62,304 nt of DNA from Arthrobacter sp. CAU 1506 (GCF_005047635.1 NZ_SUKC01000020.1:1-62304), one strand, 5' to 3'. Shown: positions 25,600-34,951, numbered from the stretch's first letter. Numbers and translations are program-made. Notes: a model not told the origin generated them from the letters alone.

Positions 25600-27186
25600 A
25601 TGGTTTCCCTTGCCCAGCTCAGCAATGAACTCGGAGATGCGCTCCGACCGGCGGTTCCCGGGTCTGTACCGGGGATCCAGCTCTCCGGCGTGCATGTCTC
25701 CGAGCTTGCCGACCCCGGCGCCTACCTGGAGGGCGGGGAGTTGCTGCTGACGACCGGCATACCCCTGGGCGGAGCCGCCGAAGCGGTGGAGGATTACGTG
25801 CAGCGGCTGGCAGCCAAGGGTGTGGCCGCTTTGGGGCTGGGGTTGGGAGAAGGCTTGGACAGCGTGCCGCCGGAGTTGGTCCGGGCATGCTCCGCCCAAG
25901 GTGTGGAGTTGCTGGTGGTCCCCGACGGCGTACCGTTCCTGGACGTCTCGCGGACGTTTTGGGAGCTGGCATCGCGAAGTGATCAGGCCGGGGTGATAGC
26001 GAACCTGGGAACGCAGACCGCCTTGGCCCGGGCGACCATGCGCGCGGACGCTTTGCCGTCCGTCGTGCAGGGACTGGCCCAGGCCCTGGGCGGCTGGGTG
26101 GCCTACCTGCCCGCCGACGATGGGGAAGAGGCCACCGTCTGGCCGGCGAGTGCGCTGTCGCTGCTGCCGCATCTCAAGCTGGAAACCACACGGCTCAACG
26201 TTGCCGGTGCTCATTCCGCGGCAACGTTCTGGTTGCACGGCACACCCGTCGTGGAGTACCCGATCCTCGTCGGAGGACGGATCGACGGCTTCCTCGCCAT
26301 CGGCTCCGGCCGAACCCTGACCAAAGCCGACCGACAGATCATCATGACAGTTTGTGTGCTGCTGGCTTTGAAGGCCCAGCAGCGCGACGAACTCCTGGGC
26401 ACGACGGCGGTGCTGGGTTCCGTTGTTGCCAAACTGATCGCCCGGGGTCAAGTGGAGGCCGCCCGCTTGGTGGCCAACGACGGAAACCTCGGGCCGCTGC
26501 CGGAGCGCGTCCGCGTGCTGGCGGCGCGTATCCCCACGGCGGACGCCGTCCCCACGCTGCCCGGTGCGGTGTCCCGGCTCCAGTTGGCCGACGGCGGCAG
26601 CCTGCCCGCGGCGGCGGTGGCCAGCTGCATACTTCGCTATGACGAGGACGCGGTGGCCTACTTCCTGCTGGACGCTGGGCTAACGGAACCGGTGCCGGCC
26701 GGCCTGCCTGGGGAAGGGAACGCCGAGGGGGAACTTCTGGCCTGGGCAGGAACCGCCGTGCCCGCCGGGGCTGCCTGGGCCCCGTCTGGGCCTGGCGCTG
26801 GGCCTGGCGCCGTGGACGTGGAAACGGCTGCGGCCTGGACCGAGCCGCTCGGCTTGGAGGAGATTAAGGGTGCGATGGCGGCCGTGCACCGTGCCGCGGT
26901 CGCCGCTCCCGTGGGCAGGCTGGTGGACATGGCAGCTGACGATGAGGCACGAGCCGACAGGTGGGTCGAGGCGCTTGCGGAGTACTCCCGCGCTGAGCTC
27001 CTGGAGACCGTGGCGGCCTACCTGCGTCATCAGGGTCGTTGGGAGGATACCGCCCGCCAGTTGAAGGTTCACCGGAACTCGCTGCGCCATCGCATGGCGG
27101 TGGCCGAACGGCTGCTTGGAGTTACCCTCGACGATCCGGACGTCGTCGCGCACCTGTGGCTGGCCTTGCGCCGGCGGGGCCTCTGA
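25600..27186 (+). CDS. PucR-family transcriptional regulator
   Basis: 528 residues from ATG 25600; the upstream extension to 25558 would run into the gabT promoter. The N-terminal PucR ligand domain (about 1-120, with HVSELADPGAYLEGGELLLTTG) is followed by a GGDEF-like/GAF-like middle. The C-terminal PucR helix-turn-helix ends the protein (LLETVAAYLRHQGRWEDTARQLKVHRNSLRHRM). GGATAAT six bases before the ATG looks like a -10 box, suggesting a leaderless mRNA. It is divergent from the aminotransferase operon and convergent with the CoA transferase, so it probably activates both when amine or dicarboxylate substrate is present. Confidence 0.88.
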   Translation: MVSLAQLSNELGDALRPAVPGSVPGIQLSGVHVSELADPGAYLEGGELLLTTGIPLGGAAEAVEDYVQRLAAKGVAALGLGLGEGLDSVPPELVRACSAQGVELLVVPDGVPFLDVSRTFWELASRSDQAGVIANLGTQTALARATMRADALPSVVQGLAQALGGWVAYLPADDGEEATVWPASALSLLPHLKLETTRLNVAGAHSAATFWLHGTPVVEYPILVGGRIDGFLAIGSGRTLTKADRQIIMTVCVLLALKAQQRDELLGTTAVLGSVVAKLIARGQVEAARLVANDGNLGPLPERVRVLAARIPTADAVPTLPGAVSRLQLADGGSLPAAAVASCILRYDEDAVAYFLLDAGLTEPVPAGLPGEGNAEGELLAWAGTAVPAGAAWAPSGPGAGPGAVDVETAAAWTEPLGLEEIKGAMAAVHRAAVAAPVGRLVDMAADDEARADRWVEALAEYSRAELLETVAAYLRHQGRWEDTARQLKVHRNSLRHRMAVAERLLGVTLDDPDVVAHLWLALRRRGL

Positions 27187-27210
27187 TGTCAGTCCCTCTG
27201 ATGTCAGTCC
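27181..27210. repeat. 15-bp perfect tandem duplication over two stop codons
   Basis: CTCTGATGTCAGTCC occurs twice without spacer. The first copy holds the pucR stop, and the second holds the stop of the convergent CoA-transferase gene. It looks like a recent slippage event; the duplication keeps frame in both directions. Confidence 0.9.
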
Positions 27211-28391
27211 AGAGAGCGCAGCCACTCCAGCACCGAAGCGGTGTGTTCGCCGAGGGCGGGCGGGGCAGCAGCGCGCGGTTCGAATGCCGGCGTCCAGGAG
27301 ACCGGGTGCCGGACCTGGCGGCCAGCCGGACGGCCGGCGGCATCATGGACTTCGATCGTGGGAGCCAGCCCGAGCGACTCCGCGTAGCTGATGCCTTCCG
27401 CGATGGTGGCGACGGGGCCAGCGGGAACACCGACCCCGGTCAGCTTGTCCTGCCACACCGCGGCGGGAGCCGAGGATAGTGCCTGCTCCAACAGCGGAAT
27501 GAGTTCCCTGCGATGTTGCACCCGCGCGCTGTTGGTGGCGAAGCGCTCGTGGTCCGCGAGCCGTGGCACTCCCAGGATGTTGGCCAATTGGCGGAACTGC
27601 CCGTCGTTGCCGCAGGCCACGGCCAGGGGGCCGTCGGCGCATTCCAGCAACTGGTAAGGAACGATGGATGGGTGCTCGTTGCCCATCCGCTGGGGGACAT
27701 TGCCTGCACCCAAGTAGGCCTGGGCCTGGTTGGCCAGGGCGCCCTGCAGGCTTGAGAGCAGGTTGACCTCCAGCCGGCGGCCGAGGCCGCTGGCGGAGCG
27801 GGCCCGCAGCGCCGCCAGAATGCCGATGGTGGCATCCTTGGCGGTGAGTACGTCCACCAGTGCGACTCCGGCCTTATAGGGTGAGCCGTCAGCGTCCCCG
27901 GTAATGCTCATCAGGCCGCCCACTGCCTGGACTATGAAGTCATAGCCGGGCAGCGACGCGCCCTCGGCCGAACCGAAGCCGGAGATCGAGGCGTAAACCA
28001 GTCCTGGGTTCTCGGCTGAGAGCTGCTCATAGCCCAGCCCGAGCTTGTCCATCCCGCCGGGTTTGAAATTTTCGATGACGACGTCGGCGGCCACCGCCAG
28101 TTTGCGGGCCAGCTGCCGGTCTCCGGGCTGCGACAGGTCCAGGCAGATCGATTCCTTATTGCGGTTTACGCTTTCGAAGTAGGTGGCTCCGGTAGCCGAA
28201 TACGGCGGACCCCAACTGCGGGTGTCGTCCCCGGTGCCCGGGCGCTCCACCTTGATGACCCGCGCGCCGAGATCAGCCAAGGTCATCGTGGCCAGCGGGC
28301 CCGCAAGCACCCGCGAGAAGTCAGCGACCAGCAGGCCCTCGAGTGGCCTTTCCGCGGGAGCTGGCGCCTCAAGGCTGGCTGAGTCAGGCAC
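27204..28391 (-). CDS. CaiB/BaiF-type (class III) CoA transferase
   Basis: 395 residues with the family layout: PLEGLLVADFSRVLAGPLAT, LADLGARVIKVERPGTGDDT, NRNKESICLDL, the ENFKPG motif, and the GYDFIVQAVGGLMSITG region leading to VALVDVLT. Class III transferases move CoA between acids through an aspartyl-CoA intermediate. With the neighbouring glutaryl-CoA dehydrogenase the likely job is succinyl-CoA:glutarate CoA transfer, as for mammalian SUGCT. It ends 17 bases from the end of pucR. Confidence 0.88.
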   Translation of the reverse strand: MPDSASLEAPAPAERPLEGLLVADFSRVLAGPLATMTLADLGARVIKVERPGTGDDTRSWGPPYSATGATYFESVNRNKESICLDLSQPGDRQLARKLAVAADVVIENFKPGGMDKLGLGYEQLSAENPGLVYASISGFGSAEGASLPGYDFIVQAVGGLMSITGDADGSPYKAGVALVDVLTAKDATIGILAALRARSASGLGRRLEVNLLSSLQGALANQAQAYLGAGNVPQRMGNEHPSIVPYQLLECADGPLAVACGNDGQFRQLANILGVPRLADHERFATNSARVQHRRELIPLLEQALSSAPAAVWQDKLTGVGVPAGPVATIAEGISYAESLGLAPTIEVHDAAGRPAGRQVRHPVSWTPAFEPRAAAPPALGEHTASVLEWLRSLD

Positions 28392-28592
28392 GATCGGTCC
28401 TTCCCAAAAGCTTGATGTGCCGCCGAGTTTACGGCAGAGCGCTCCTTATGGGATCAGATGTCTCGCCCAGTCGGTTGGACGATTCGTCTAAAAGCCATAT
28501 TTCCCGCCTTACCCATACGAAGCAGGGTGTATTCGGCAGCTATGGTTTGATTAACAAGTTGAGTCTCTGCAACATTTTTTGCGTTACAGCTG

Positions 28593-28604
28593 CAAACCGG
28601 TTTG
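28593..28604. promoter_or_regulatory. Perfect 12-bp palindrome CAAACCGGTTTG
   Basis: This is the consensus shape of a LacI-family operator (AAACCGGTTT). It lies in the 317-base gap between the CoA-transferase start and the XRE gene end. No LacI gene is in the window. No gene was found in the rest of the gap, which is relatively AT-rich near 28480-28600. Confidence 0.4.
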
Positions 28605-28708
28605 TGAACTTGAACTGAACAGTCCAAGCAGGACAGCCATTCAAGTGCCAGGCTCTGGCGCGATTGACCGTAGAGACCCGAGGCCTCTGTGTTCAGGCCG
28701 TCGTCAAC

Positions 28709-29329
28709 TTACATGTCTCCGTTGGCAGGGGAAATGATCCACAACACGGAAGCTGGGACCGTTCCGGGATTCATGAAGCCGTGGCCAACCTTTGGATCCA
28801 ACAAGAGAGAATCTCCTGGGCTTAAGACACATTCACGAGCCCCTCGACGGACGGCAAGCATGCCTTCGAGGACCAGAATGCACTCCTCTTCGCCAGCGTG
28901 TGTGTAAAGCTCTGGGCCGGAACTTCTGCCTGGAGAGATGATGTTGTGGTGGATTTCCAGATGGCGTGATCCACGCGGCGTCACCATGTAGTCTGCGCTG
29001 CCGTCGGGCCGGAAAACTCTTCGACGGTCAGCGACTCGGACCAGCGTCTCATCTTGCTCGCTCCCGGTAGAGTCCGCGAAGAGTGAACCCATCGGTTCGT
29101 CCAGTGCTTGGCATATACGCCGCAGGGAGGCGACTGAAGGGCTGGCCTTGCCGCGTTCCACTTGTGACAGGAACCCCTCCGAGATCCCGGCACCAGCTGA
29201 GACAACGCGCAGTGACAGCCGCTTAGCGGTGCGGATGGCTCGAATGCGCCGCCCGAGTTCCACGTCGTCCTGTGTCTTCTTGGCAAAGTCAGTGTTTTCG
29301 TCAGTCAGTTGGGGTGGTCCGGCATCCAT
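28709..29329 (-). CDS. XRE-family regulator with C-terminal cupin sensor
   Basis: 206 residues. The helix-turn-helix spans about 25-80 (LGRRIRAIRTAKRLSLRVVS, then GISEGFLSQVERGKASPS). The C-terminal cupin (about 130-203) has the metal-type motif YTHAGEEECILVLEGML and GDSLLLDPKVGHGFMN. This PuuR/SutR-like design senses small molecules, often polyamine- or amino-acid-related. Start ATG 29329 follows GAGGAGAA. It is divergent from the polyamine-type transporter operon, with palindromes in the gap between them, so it probably represses that operon. Confidence 0.9.
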   Translation of the reverse strand: MDAGPPQLTDENTDFAKKTQDDVELGRRIRAIRTAKRLSLRVVSAGAGISEGFLSQVERGKASPSVASLRRICQALDEPMGSLFADSTGSEQDETLVRVADRRRVFRPDGSADYMVTPRGSRHLEIHHNIISPGRSSGPELYTHAGEEECILVLEGMLAVRRGARECVLSPGDSLLLDPKVGHGFMNPGTVPASVLWIISPANGDM

Positions 29330-29558
29330 CAGGCCATTCTCCTCATGTTAGTCATCATCTGTACCCGACTTTAGTGGCGCTTAAGGAAGAATCATAGGCC
29401 TACTTGTCTTCCGAGTCTTTACGGCCACTTCAAATCTGGAGTATCGCGCCCATGGCAAGACCCAGGGGAAACGCCTTCAGTGACTGATGTAGTGACTGAG
29501 ATGCTCGGAAATGTGCAGTTGTAACCGTTTGCTGAATCGCTTGCCAATGTGGCGATGT

Positions 29559-29608
29559 GTGAGTACGCTCACTTCAGAATGCTTTGGTATAGCTAAAGAC
29601 TTCTGAAG
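29559..29608. promoter_or_regulatory. Palindrome cluster upstream of the potD-like gene
   Basis: A small palindrome GTGAG-TACG-CTCAC (29559-29572) abuts a 37-bp symmetric site at 29572-29608. The outer arms are CTTCAGAA/TTCTGAAG and the inner arms CTTT/AAAG, all about one centre. TATAGC at the centre could be a -10 box. They lie in the 456-base gap between the XRE-cupin gene and potD, with no gene in the gap. They are probably operators for the XRE-cupin regulator. Confidence 0.55.
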
Positions 29609-29785
29609 TAGTGAGAGCAGCCCGAAGCATTACCAGAGTCTCATCCTGAAGCAGTGGTTCGGGTTGGACCTGCTGCTGATGATGTTCGGCCTGGCTGGAG
29701 CATGCGAAGAGAAACTTCCATGCTCTGGGCAAGCCGGACCGCTATGAGCTAGTGAGTACATTCCTACTGAACAGGCAGACGAATC

Positions 29786-30892
29786 ATGAAGCCATTTTTT
29801 AAGCGCCGTCCACGGATAAATGCCTTGGGTGCGTCGGCGGCGACAGCAGCAGCACTCCTGACAGTCACCGCATGCGGTGGCGGATCCGGCACTTCGGGGG
29901 CGGAAGGAGAGACCCCCTCACTGGTTATCGCGAGCTGGGGGGACCCGTTCACATCAGCGACTCAGGAACACCTGGTTGCCCCGTTCGTCGAAGAGACCGG
30001 GTACGACGTGCAGATTGTGGATGCGCCCGGGAAGTTTCTGGCATCGCTGGAATCTCAAAAGCAGGCGGACAACATCGAGTGGGACATCTTGGATTCCACT
30101 TCGGGGCCGGACGCCTACATCGCCTACGATCAAGGGCTCATTGAAAGGATGCCGGACGACGTCCGAGACCGCATCCTGAAAGAACTACCTGAAAGCGCGG
30201 TAACCGAATTCGGCATCACTTGGTCCGCGCTCGGCTACATCATCGCTTGTCGAACTGAAGCGGTCGAAAAGTGCCCGTCCAAGACCACTGAATTCTTCAA
30301 CTCCGAGGACTTCCCCGGTTCGCGGACGAGTATCGCCACCTCTCCGATGGTGAACCTCAGTTTGGCCGAAATCGCAAACGGCGTGGCGGTCGAAGATTTG
30401 GCGACTCACGAGATCGATCTGGACCGCGCGTTCAAAACCCTTGAATCCATCAAGAGCGAGATGGCAACGTTCTGGTCTTCTGGCGATCAAAACATGCAGG
30501 TGTTCGAAACGGGCGAAGCGGACATGGGCATCAGCTACAGCGGCCGCGCTTACCAAGTGGATAAGCAAGGCATACCGATGAACATCACATGGGACGAAGG
30601 GCTTTACAACCCCGGTTTCTACAACGTTGTCAAGGGCTCCAGCAACAGCAAAGAAGCTTGGGAGTTCGTCGAGTGGGTAGCCACCCACCCCGAAGCACAG
30701 GCGGCGTGGGGCGAGGCCCTGGGGTATTCGGTCCCGCATCCGGAGGCGTTCGATTTCGTCAGTGCCGAGGTCGCAGAGACCCTTGCCGACTTCCCTGCCA
30801 ATCGGGAACTGCTGGGCCTCATGAACTACGACTGGTACGTCGAAAATTACGAGGAAGTCAATACTCGATGGCAGGAATTCCTCCGCGGGTAG
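29786..30892 (+). CDS. ABC transporter substrate-binding lipoprotein, PotD/spermidine-putrescine type
   Basis: 368 residues. The N-terminus is a lipoprotein signal, KPFFKRRPRINALG then LLTVTAC, with the lipidated cysteine C30. The mature part is a type II binding protein of the PotD/PotF family: LVIASWGDPFTSATQEHLVA, PFVEETGYDVQIVDAPG, DILDSTSGPDAYIAYDQGLI, and a GMSYSGRAY-like stretch at about 250. It captures a cationic or small organic substrate outside the membrane. It heads an operon with two permeases and an ATPase. Polyamines are the family default, but the enzymes downstream point to another, ring- or guanidino-bearing compound. Confidence 0.9.
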   Translation: MKPFFKRRPRINALGASAATAAALLTVTACGGGSGTSGAEGETPSLVIASWGDPFTSATQEHLVAPFVEETGYDVQIVDAPGKFLASLESQKQADNIEWDILDSTSGPDAYIAYDQGLIERMPDDVRDRILKELPESAVTEFGITWSALGYIIACRTEAVEKCPSKTTEFFNSEDFPGSRTSIATSPMVNLSLAEIANGVAVEDLATHEIDLDRAFKTLESIKSEMATFWSSGDQNMQVFETGEADMGISYSGRAYQVDKQGIPMNITWDEGLYNPGFYNVVKGSSNSKEAWEFVEWVATHPEAQAAWGEALGYSVPHPEAFDFVSAEVAETLADFPANRELLGLMNYDWYVENYEEVNTRWQEFLRG

Positions 30893-30929
30893 CCCGAGGA
30901 GATACGGAAGTGATGAAGAGGAGAGCGGC

Positions 30930-31832
30930 ATGACACACGTTGATTCTCACCCGCAAAGGTTGAAGGTTGGGAGGTCAGGACCATGGAGTGCGGCCTTGCC
31001 TATGCTGCCTGCTGTGTTCATGGTGGCTCCGCTGGTCATCGTCGCTCTTCTCTTCATCGTCTATCCGCTGGTGAAGCTTGGCATTGATTCGTTCACTGGA
31101 GGCAGCGGCGGGTTCTCCAACTACTCTGCAGTCTTCCAGTCCGCGGCGATACGTAATTCTCTGGTGAGCACGCTGCTGATGTCGGCCGTGGTGACCGTAT
31201 TGTGCCTCCTCTTAGGAGGAAGTCTCGCTTGGTCCTTGAGTAAACCAGGTAACAAGATCCTCAAAACGTTGCTCTGGACAGCGGTGCTGCTGCCCTTCTG
31301 GATGGGCGTGGTGGTTAAGACCTATGCATGGGCCGTACTGCTCGCAAACAACGGTCTGATCAACTCATTTTTCATGCGTATTGGCTTGATCGACGAGCCA
31401 ATGACTCTCCTCTACACACCTATGGCGGTAGTCCTTGGTATGACCTACACCATGCTTCCCTATGCGGTATTGGCTATGTATCCAACCATGGCCGGGTTTG
31501 ATAAGGAGCTGCTCAACTCTGCCAGCGTGCTCGGCTCTTCCAACACCGGAGCGATGTATAGGGTTTGGCTGCCACTGGTTAGGCCCGGGCTGGTCGCCGG
31601 TGGCGCGATCGTCTTTGCCATCAGTATCGGGTTCTACATCACGCCGGTGCTCCTCGGAGGAGCCCAAACTCCGTTTATGGCGACCGTCATCGGTGACGAC
31701 ATTTTTGCGTACTTCAACTATCCGCGGGCCGCGGCGTCCTCAGTGATTTTGCTCGTCATCGCGCTGACAGTCCTGATCGCGACATTGAAGACGGTCGGCG
31801 TAAAAGCACTCAAAGGGGGCCTTGAGAAATGA
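30930..31832 (+). CDS. ABC transporter permease, PotB type
   Basis: 300 residues with about six membrane segments, starting after GAGGAG. The EAA-type loop is present around 185-215 (YPTMAGFDKELLNSASVLGSSNTGAMYRVWLPLV), which docks on the ATPase. It forms the channel with the next permease, whose start overlaps its stop (ATGA). Confidence 0.92.
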   Translation: MTHVDSHPQRLKVGRSGPWSAALPMLPAVFMVAPLVIVALLFIVYPLVKLGIDSFTGGSGGFSNYSAVFQSAAIRNSLVSTLLMSAVVTVLCLLLGGSLAWSLSKPGNKILKTLLWTAVLLPFWMGVVVKTYAWAVLLANNGLINSFFMRIGLIDEPMTLLYTPMAVVLGMTYTMLPYAVLAMYPTMAGFDKELLNSASVLGSSNTGAMYRVWLPLVRPGLVAGGAIVFAISIGFYITPVLLGGAQTPFMATVIGDDIFAYFNYPRAAASSVILLVIALTVLIATLKTVGVKALKGGLEK

Positions 31833-32644
31833 GCCGCACGATCCATGGGCGGAGGAACCGAACCATCGACCGAGCCTCCAAGATCCTAGGGCGTGTCCTC
31901 GTGACTTGTGCCGTCATTTTCCTGTTGGCGCCGGCTCTATTCATCGCGCTCCTGTCCTTTTCCAATGATCGGCGGGTAAGTTTCCCCCCTCAGAGCTGGG
32001 GGTTGGACCGGTACATCGCCGTATTCACTTCGGGAAAATGGGGGGCGCCCACCCTGATGTCCCTGGAGATAGGGGCATGGGTCGCTTTCGGCTCACTCCT
32101 AGTGGCGCTGCCACTGGTTTTCGCCCTGAAGCGAAGCGTCATGCCCGGCCGCGGATTGCTCGAGGCTACCGCCATCGCGCCTCTCGTCATTCCCATCTCA
32201 GCCTATGCCGTCGGACTTTACGCGGTATTTGCCCAATTGGACCTTCTAGGTGAAAAGTTTGGAATCATATTGGCGCACACCGTTCACGCACTTCCCATGG
32301 TCGTAATCGTGCTGTCGACGTCGCTTGACCAGATCCGCCCCGACCTTGAGCTATCCGCCATGACAATGGGGGCCAACCGACTCAAGGCATGGACGAGCAT
32401 TACGCTCCGGCTGCTGGTGCCTGCAATTGCCGCGGCCATGCTGTTCGGGTTCATCAGTAGCTTCGACGAGGCGGTTTTCATAACGTTCCTCGGCGGTGTC
32501 GGGCTGGTGACCTTGCCCAAGTATATTTTCGACTCCGTGCAATACGGCGTAGACCCCGCCATCACGGCGATGGCCACCATTCTTATGATCACGACGGCGG
32601 GAATCATGCTCTTGGGCTCCGCGCTGAGGAAGGATATCAAATGA
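31829..32644 (+). CDS. ABC transporter permease, PotC type
   Basis: 271 residues, about six membrane segments. The cytoplasmic loop DLELSAMTMGANRLKAWTSI then TLRLLVPAI is the conserved EAA motif. It overlaps both neighbours by four bases, so the PotB, PotC and ATPase homologues are translated together. Confidence 0.92.
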   Translation: MSRTIHGRRNRTIDRASKILGRVLVTCAVIFLLAPALFIALLSFSNDRRVSFPPQSWGLDRYIAVFTSGKWGAPTLMSLEIGAWVAFGSLLVALPLVFALKRSVMPGRGLLEATAIAPLVIPISAYAVGLYAVFAQLDLLGEKFGIILAHTVHALPMVVIVLSTSLDQIRPDLELSAMTMGANRLKAWTSITLRLLVPAIAAAMLFGFISSFDEAVFITFLGGVGLVTLPKYIFDSVQYGVDPAITAMATILMITTAGIMLLGSALRKDIK

Positions 32645-33747
32645 CCGTCTCAGTCCAACCCCAACCGCGCTCGGGAGCCGGTGCCCCATCGGTGACCGCT
32701 AGGTCCGCTGCCCTGCACATCGAAAAGCTGACCAAGAGCTTCGGTGAGTTGGAGGTGCTGCGCTCTATCGACCTGGACGTGCATGCCGGCGAGTTCCTAA
32801 CGCTCCTGGGGCCGTCCGGATCTGGCAAGACCACCTTGCTGCGCATTATCGCAGGATTTGAAAGTGCGACCAGCGGAAGCCTCATGCTTGGGGACGTCGA
32901 TCTGGGAAGCCTGCCACCATCGGAACGCAAGCTGGGCATGGTGTTCCAAAACTACGCACTGTTTCCGCACCTCACCGTCGAGCAAAACATAGCGTACGGA
33001 TTGAAACTGCGGAAATGTCGCGGACCCAAGCTTCAGGCGCGAGTCAACGAAATGCTGGAAATCGTCGGGCTCGAGAAGCACTCACGCCGCAAACCATCGC
33101 AGCTCTCTGGCGGCCAACAACAGCGAGTGGCCCTGGCCCGTGCACTGGCCTATGAACCGGAAATCCTCTTGATGGACGAGCCGCTCGGGGCGCTCGACCG
33201 CAGCCTAAGGCTCCAAATGGAAGAAGAAATCAAGCGTGTTCATCGCCAAATCGGCACCACCGTAGTCTACGTCACGCACGATCAGGAAGAAGCCTTAGTC
33301 CTCTCGGATCGGGTGGCGATCATGAACGAAGGCCAATTCGCCGGGCTCGACACACCAATGTCCCTGTTCCACCGCCCGCCCAACGGCTTTGTAGCGCGAT
33401 TCTTTTCGGACTCCAATGTCCTTGAGGCACAGGCCGGAGACGGCATAGTCCATGCTTACGGCCAGTCCTTCCCACACGACTCGCCAATAGACGGAGACGT
33501 CGAACTCGCAATCCGGCCGCGGTCCTTTGTCATTGGCAACCATCCAGAATCCGGGCCTGGTCTGCGCTTTACCGGGGAGCTGGAGGAACAGCATTTGCTC
33601 GGTGAACATGTGCAGCTTCACATCAGCGTCCCCGAGATCGGACGCTTGGTTGCTCGGCGGAACATCGGCGACGACGGGCGGCTCGACGTGGGCGACAGTC
33701 TGAAGCTCTTCGTCCCGGCTTCTGCAGTCCACGTAATGAGCGTCTAA
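32641..33747 (+). CDS. ABC transporter ATP-binding protein, PotA type
   Basis: 368 residues. Walker A GPSGSGKT (57-64), Q-loop in VFQNYALFPHL, signature LSGGQQQ (155-161), Walker B ILLMDEPLGALD (D179/E180) and the switch His in VTHDQEEAL. The C-terminal ~120 residues form the TOBE regulatory domain of this subfamily. It energises import through the two permeases just upstream. Confidence 0.94.
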   Translation: MTVSVQPQPRSGAGAPSVTARSAALHIEKLTKSFGELEVLRSIDLDVHAGEFLTLLGPSGSGKTTLLRIIAGFESATSGSLMLGDVDLGSLPPSERKLGMVFQNYALFPHLTVEQNIAYGLKLRKCRGPKLQARVNEMLEIVGLEKHSRRKPSQLSGGQQQRVALARALAYEPEILLMDEPLGALDRSLRLQMEEEIKRVHRQIGTTVVYVTHDQEEALVLSDRVAIMNEGQFAGLDTPMSLFHRPPNGFVARFFSDSNVLEAQAGDGIVHAYGQSFPHDSPIDGDVELAIRPRSFVIGNHPESGPGLRFTGELEEQHLLGEHVQLHISVPEIGRLVARRNIGDDGRLDVGDSLKLFVPASAVHVMSV

Positions 33748-33788
33748 GCCCCGGTCCGTATTCAGAACCAAAGATAGGAAAGTGCGTA

Positions 33789-34937
33789 ATGACTAAACGA
33801 GTAGCAATCGCGGGTGCTGGGATTGCCGGCCTAGCGGCCGCGGCGGCGCTAAAGTCCTTCGGTTTCGAAGTCGATGTCTACGAACAGTCGAAGGAACCGA
33901 GGGAAATCGGGGCCGGTATCTACCTGAAGGAGAATAGCTTCGCTGTCTTGGACAGCCTCGGCCTAACAGAAGGGCTATCGAAACGGGGCGTTCGCATCCA
34001 AGCGGCCCGTATCGTGGATGAGGACCAGCGGGTCGTTGTCAATCGAGATGTCAGCCAGGAACGATTAGTCGTGACGCTGCGCTCGGATCTTCACAACTCG
34101 CTCCGAGACCGAGCGCTTGAACTCGGAGTCAGGCTACATACCGATCGGAAGGTAGTTGGCGCTGCCTCCGAGGGCACCCTCTACTTCTCCGATGGAACGC
34201 AGGAGGACGCTGACCTGGTCATCGGAGCCGACGGCCTACATTCAAGAGTGCGTGACTCCCTCGACCTGGCGCGCTACAAGATAGGCCTCGGCGACGGCGC
34301 AACTCGAGTTCTCGTCCCGCGCTTCGACAATGAGGGACTCTTCAGCACAGAGCACTGGTCTGGACAATTGCGCGTGGGTATCGCCCCATGCTCGGATGAG
34401 TACACATACATGTTCATAATCGGTCCCGAACGCGAACGTCGTGCCACCCGCGTTCCGCTAGACACGGCTTACTGGAGCCGGCACTTCCCGCACCTAGCCG
34501 AATACTTCGAAGCCGTCACCCCGGAACTGTCCGTCCACCACCGCCACCATTTTGTTCACTGCGACACTTGGGTGAAGGGCAATGTAGCGATCATCGGCGA
34601 CGCCGCACACGCGCAGCCCCCGAACCTCGGCCAAGGTGCGGGCGTGGCCATCGCCGCCGCATGGGAGCTGGCCGAGTGCATGGCTTCCGCTCCCGATACC
34701 CCCACGGCCCTCGAAGACTGGGAAACTTCTTCCCGGCCCCGAATCAACATGGTCCAACGACTTACCACCGCATACGACATCCTGAACTACAAGTGGCCGC
34801 GGTCGATGGCGCCGCTGCGCAGTAAACTCTTCTCTGCAGTGTCCAAGTCGCCTTCGCTGGGCAGCCGTTGGGAGTTCTATTGGCGTGGCGGGACCGTGGC
34901 GCCCCGGCAGCTTGGCAACACCGCCCCGGAGCAGTAG
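33789..34937 (+). CDS. FAD-dependent aromatic monooxygenase (salicylate hydroxylase type)
   Basis: Group A flavoprotein hydroxylase of 382 residues, using NAD(P)H and O2. It has the N-terminal FAD loop GAGIAGLAAA (8-17), the DADLVIGADGLHSRVR (DG) motif near 150, and GDAAHAQPPNLGQGAGVAI near 272. This pattern groups with salicylate 1-hydroxylase, 3-hydroxybenzoate 6-hydroxylase and 6-hydroxynicotinate 3-monooxygenase. It is 41 bases after the ABC ATPase gene and 14 before the amidohydrolase gene, so it is in the same operon. Placement after an importer suggests the imported compound or its product is hydroxylated. Confidence 0.88.
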   Translation: MTKRVAIAGAGIAGLAAAAALKSFGFEVDVYEQSKEPREIGAGIYLKENSFAVLDSLGLTEGLSKRGVRIQAARIVDEDQRVVVNRDVSQERLVVTLRSDLHNSLRDRALELGVRLHTDRKVVGAASEGTLYFSDGTQEDADLVIGADGLHSRVRDSLDLARYKIGLGDGATRVLVPRFDNEGLFSTEHWSGQLRVGIAPCSDEYTYMFIIGPERERRATRVPLDTAYWSRHFPHLAEYFEAVTPELSVHHRHHFVHCDTWVKGNVAIIGDAAHAQPPNLGQGAGVAIAAAWELAECMASAPDTPTALEDWETSSRPRINMVQRLTTAYDILNYKWPRSMAPLRSKLFSAVSKSPSLGSRWEFYWRGGTVAPRQLGNTAPEQ

Positions 34938-34951
34938 TGGGAGCAACGCCG

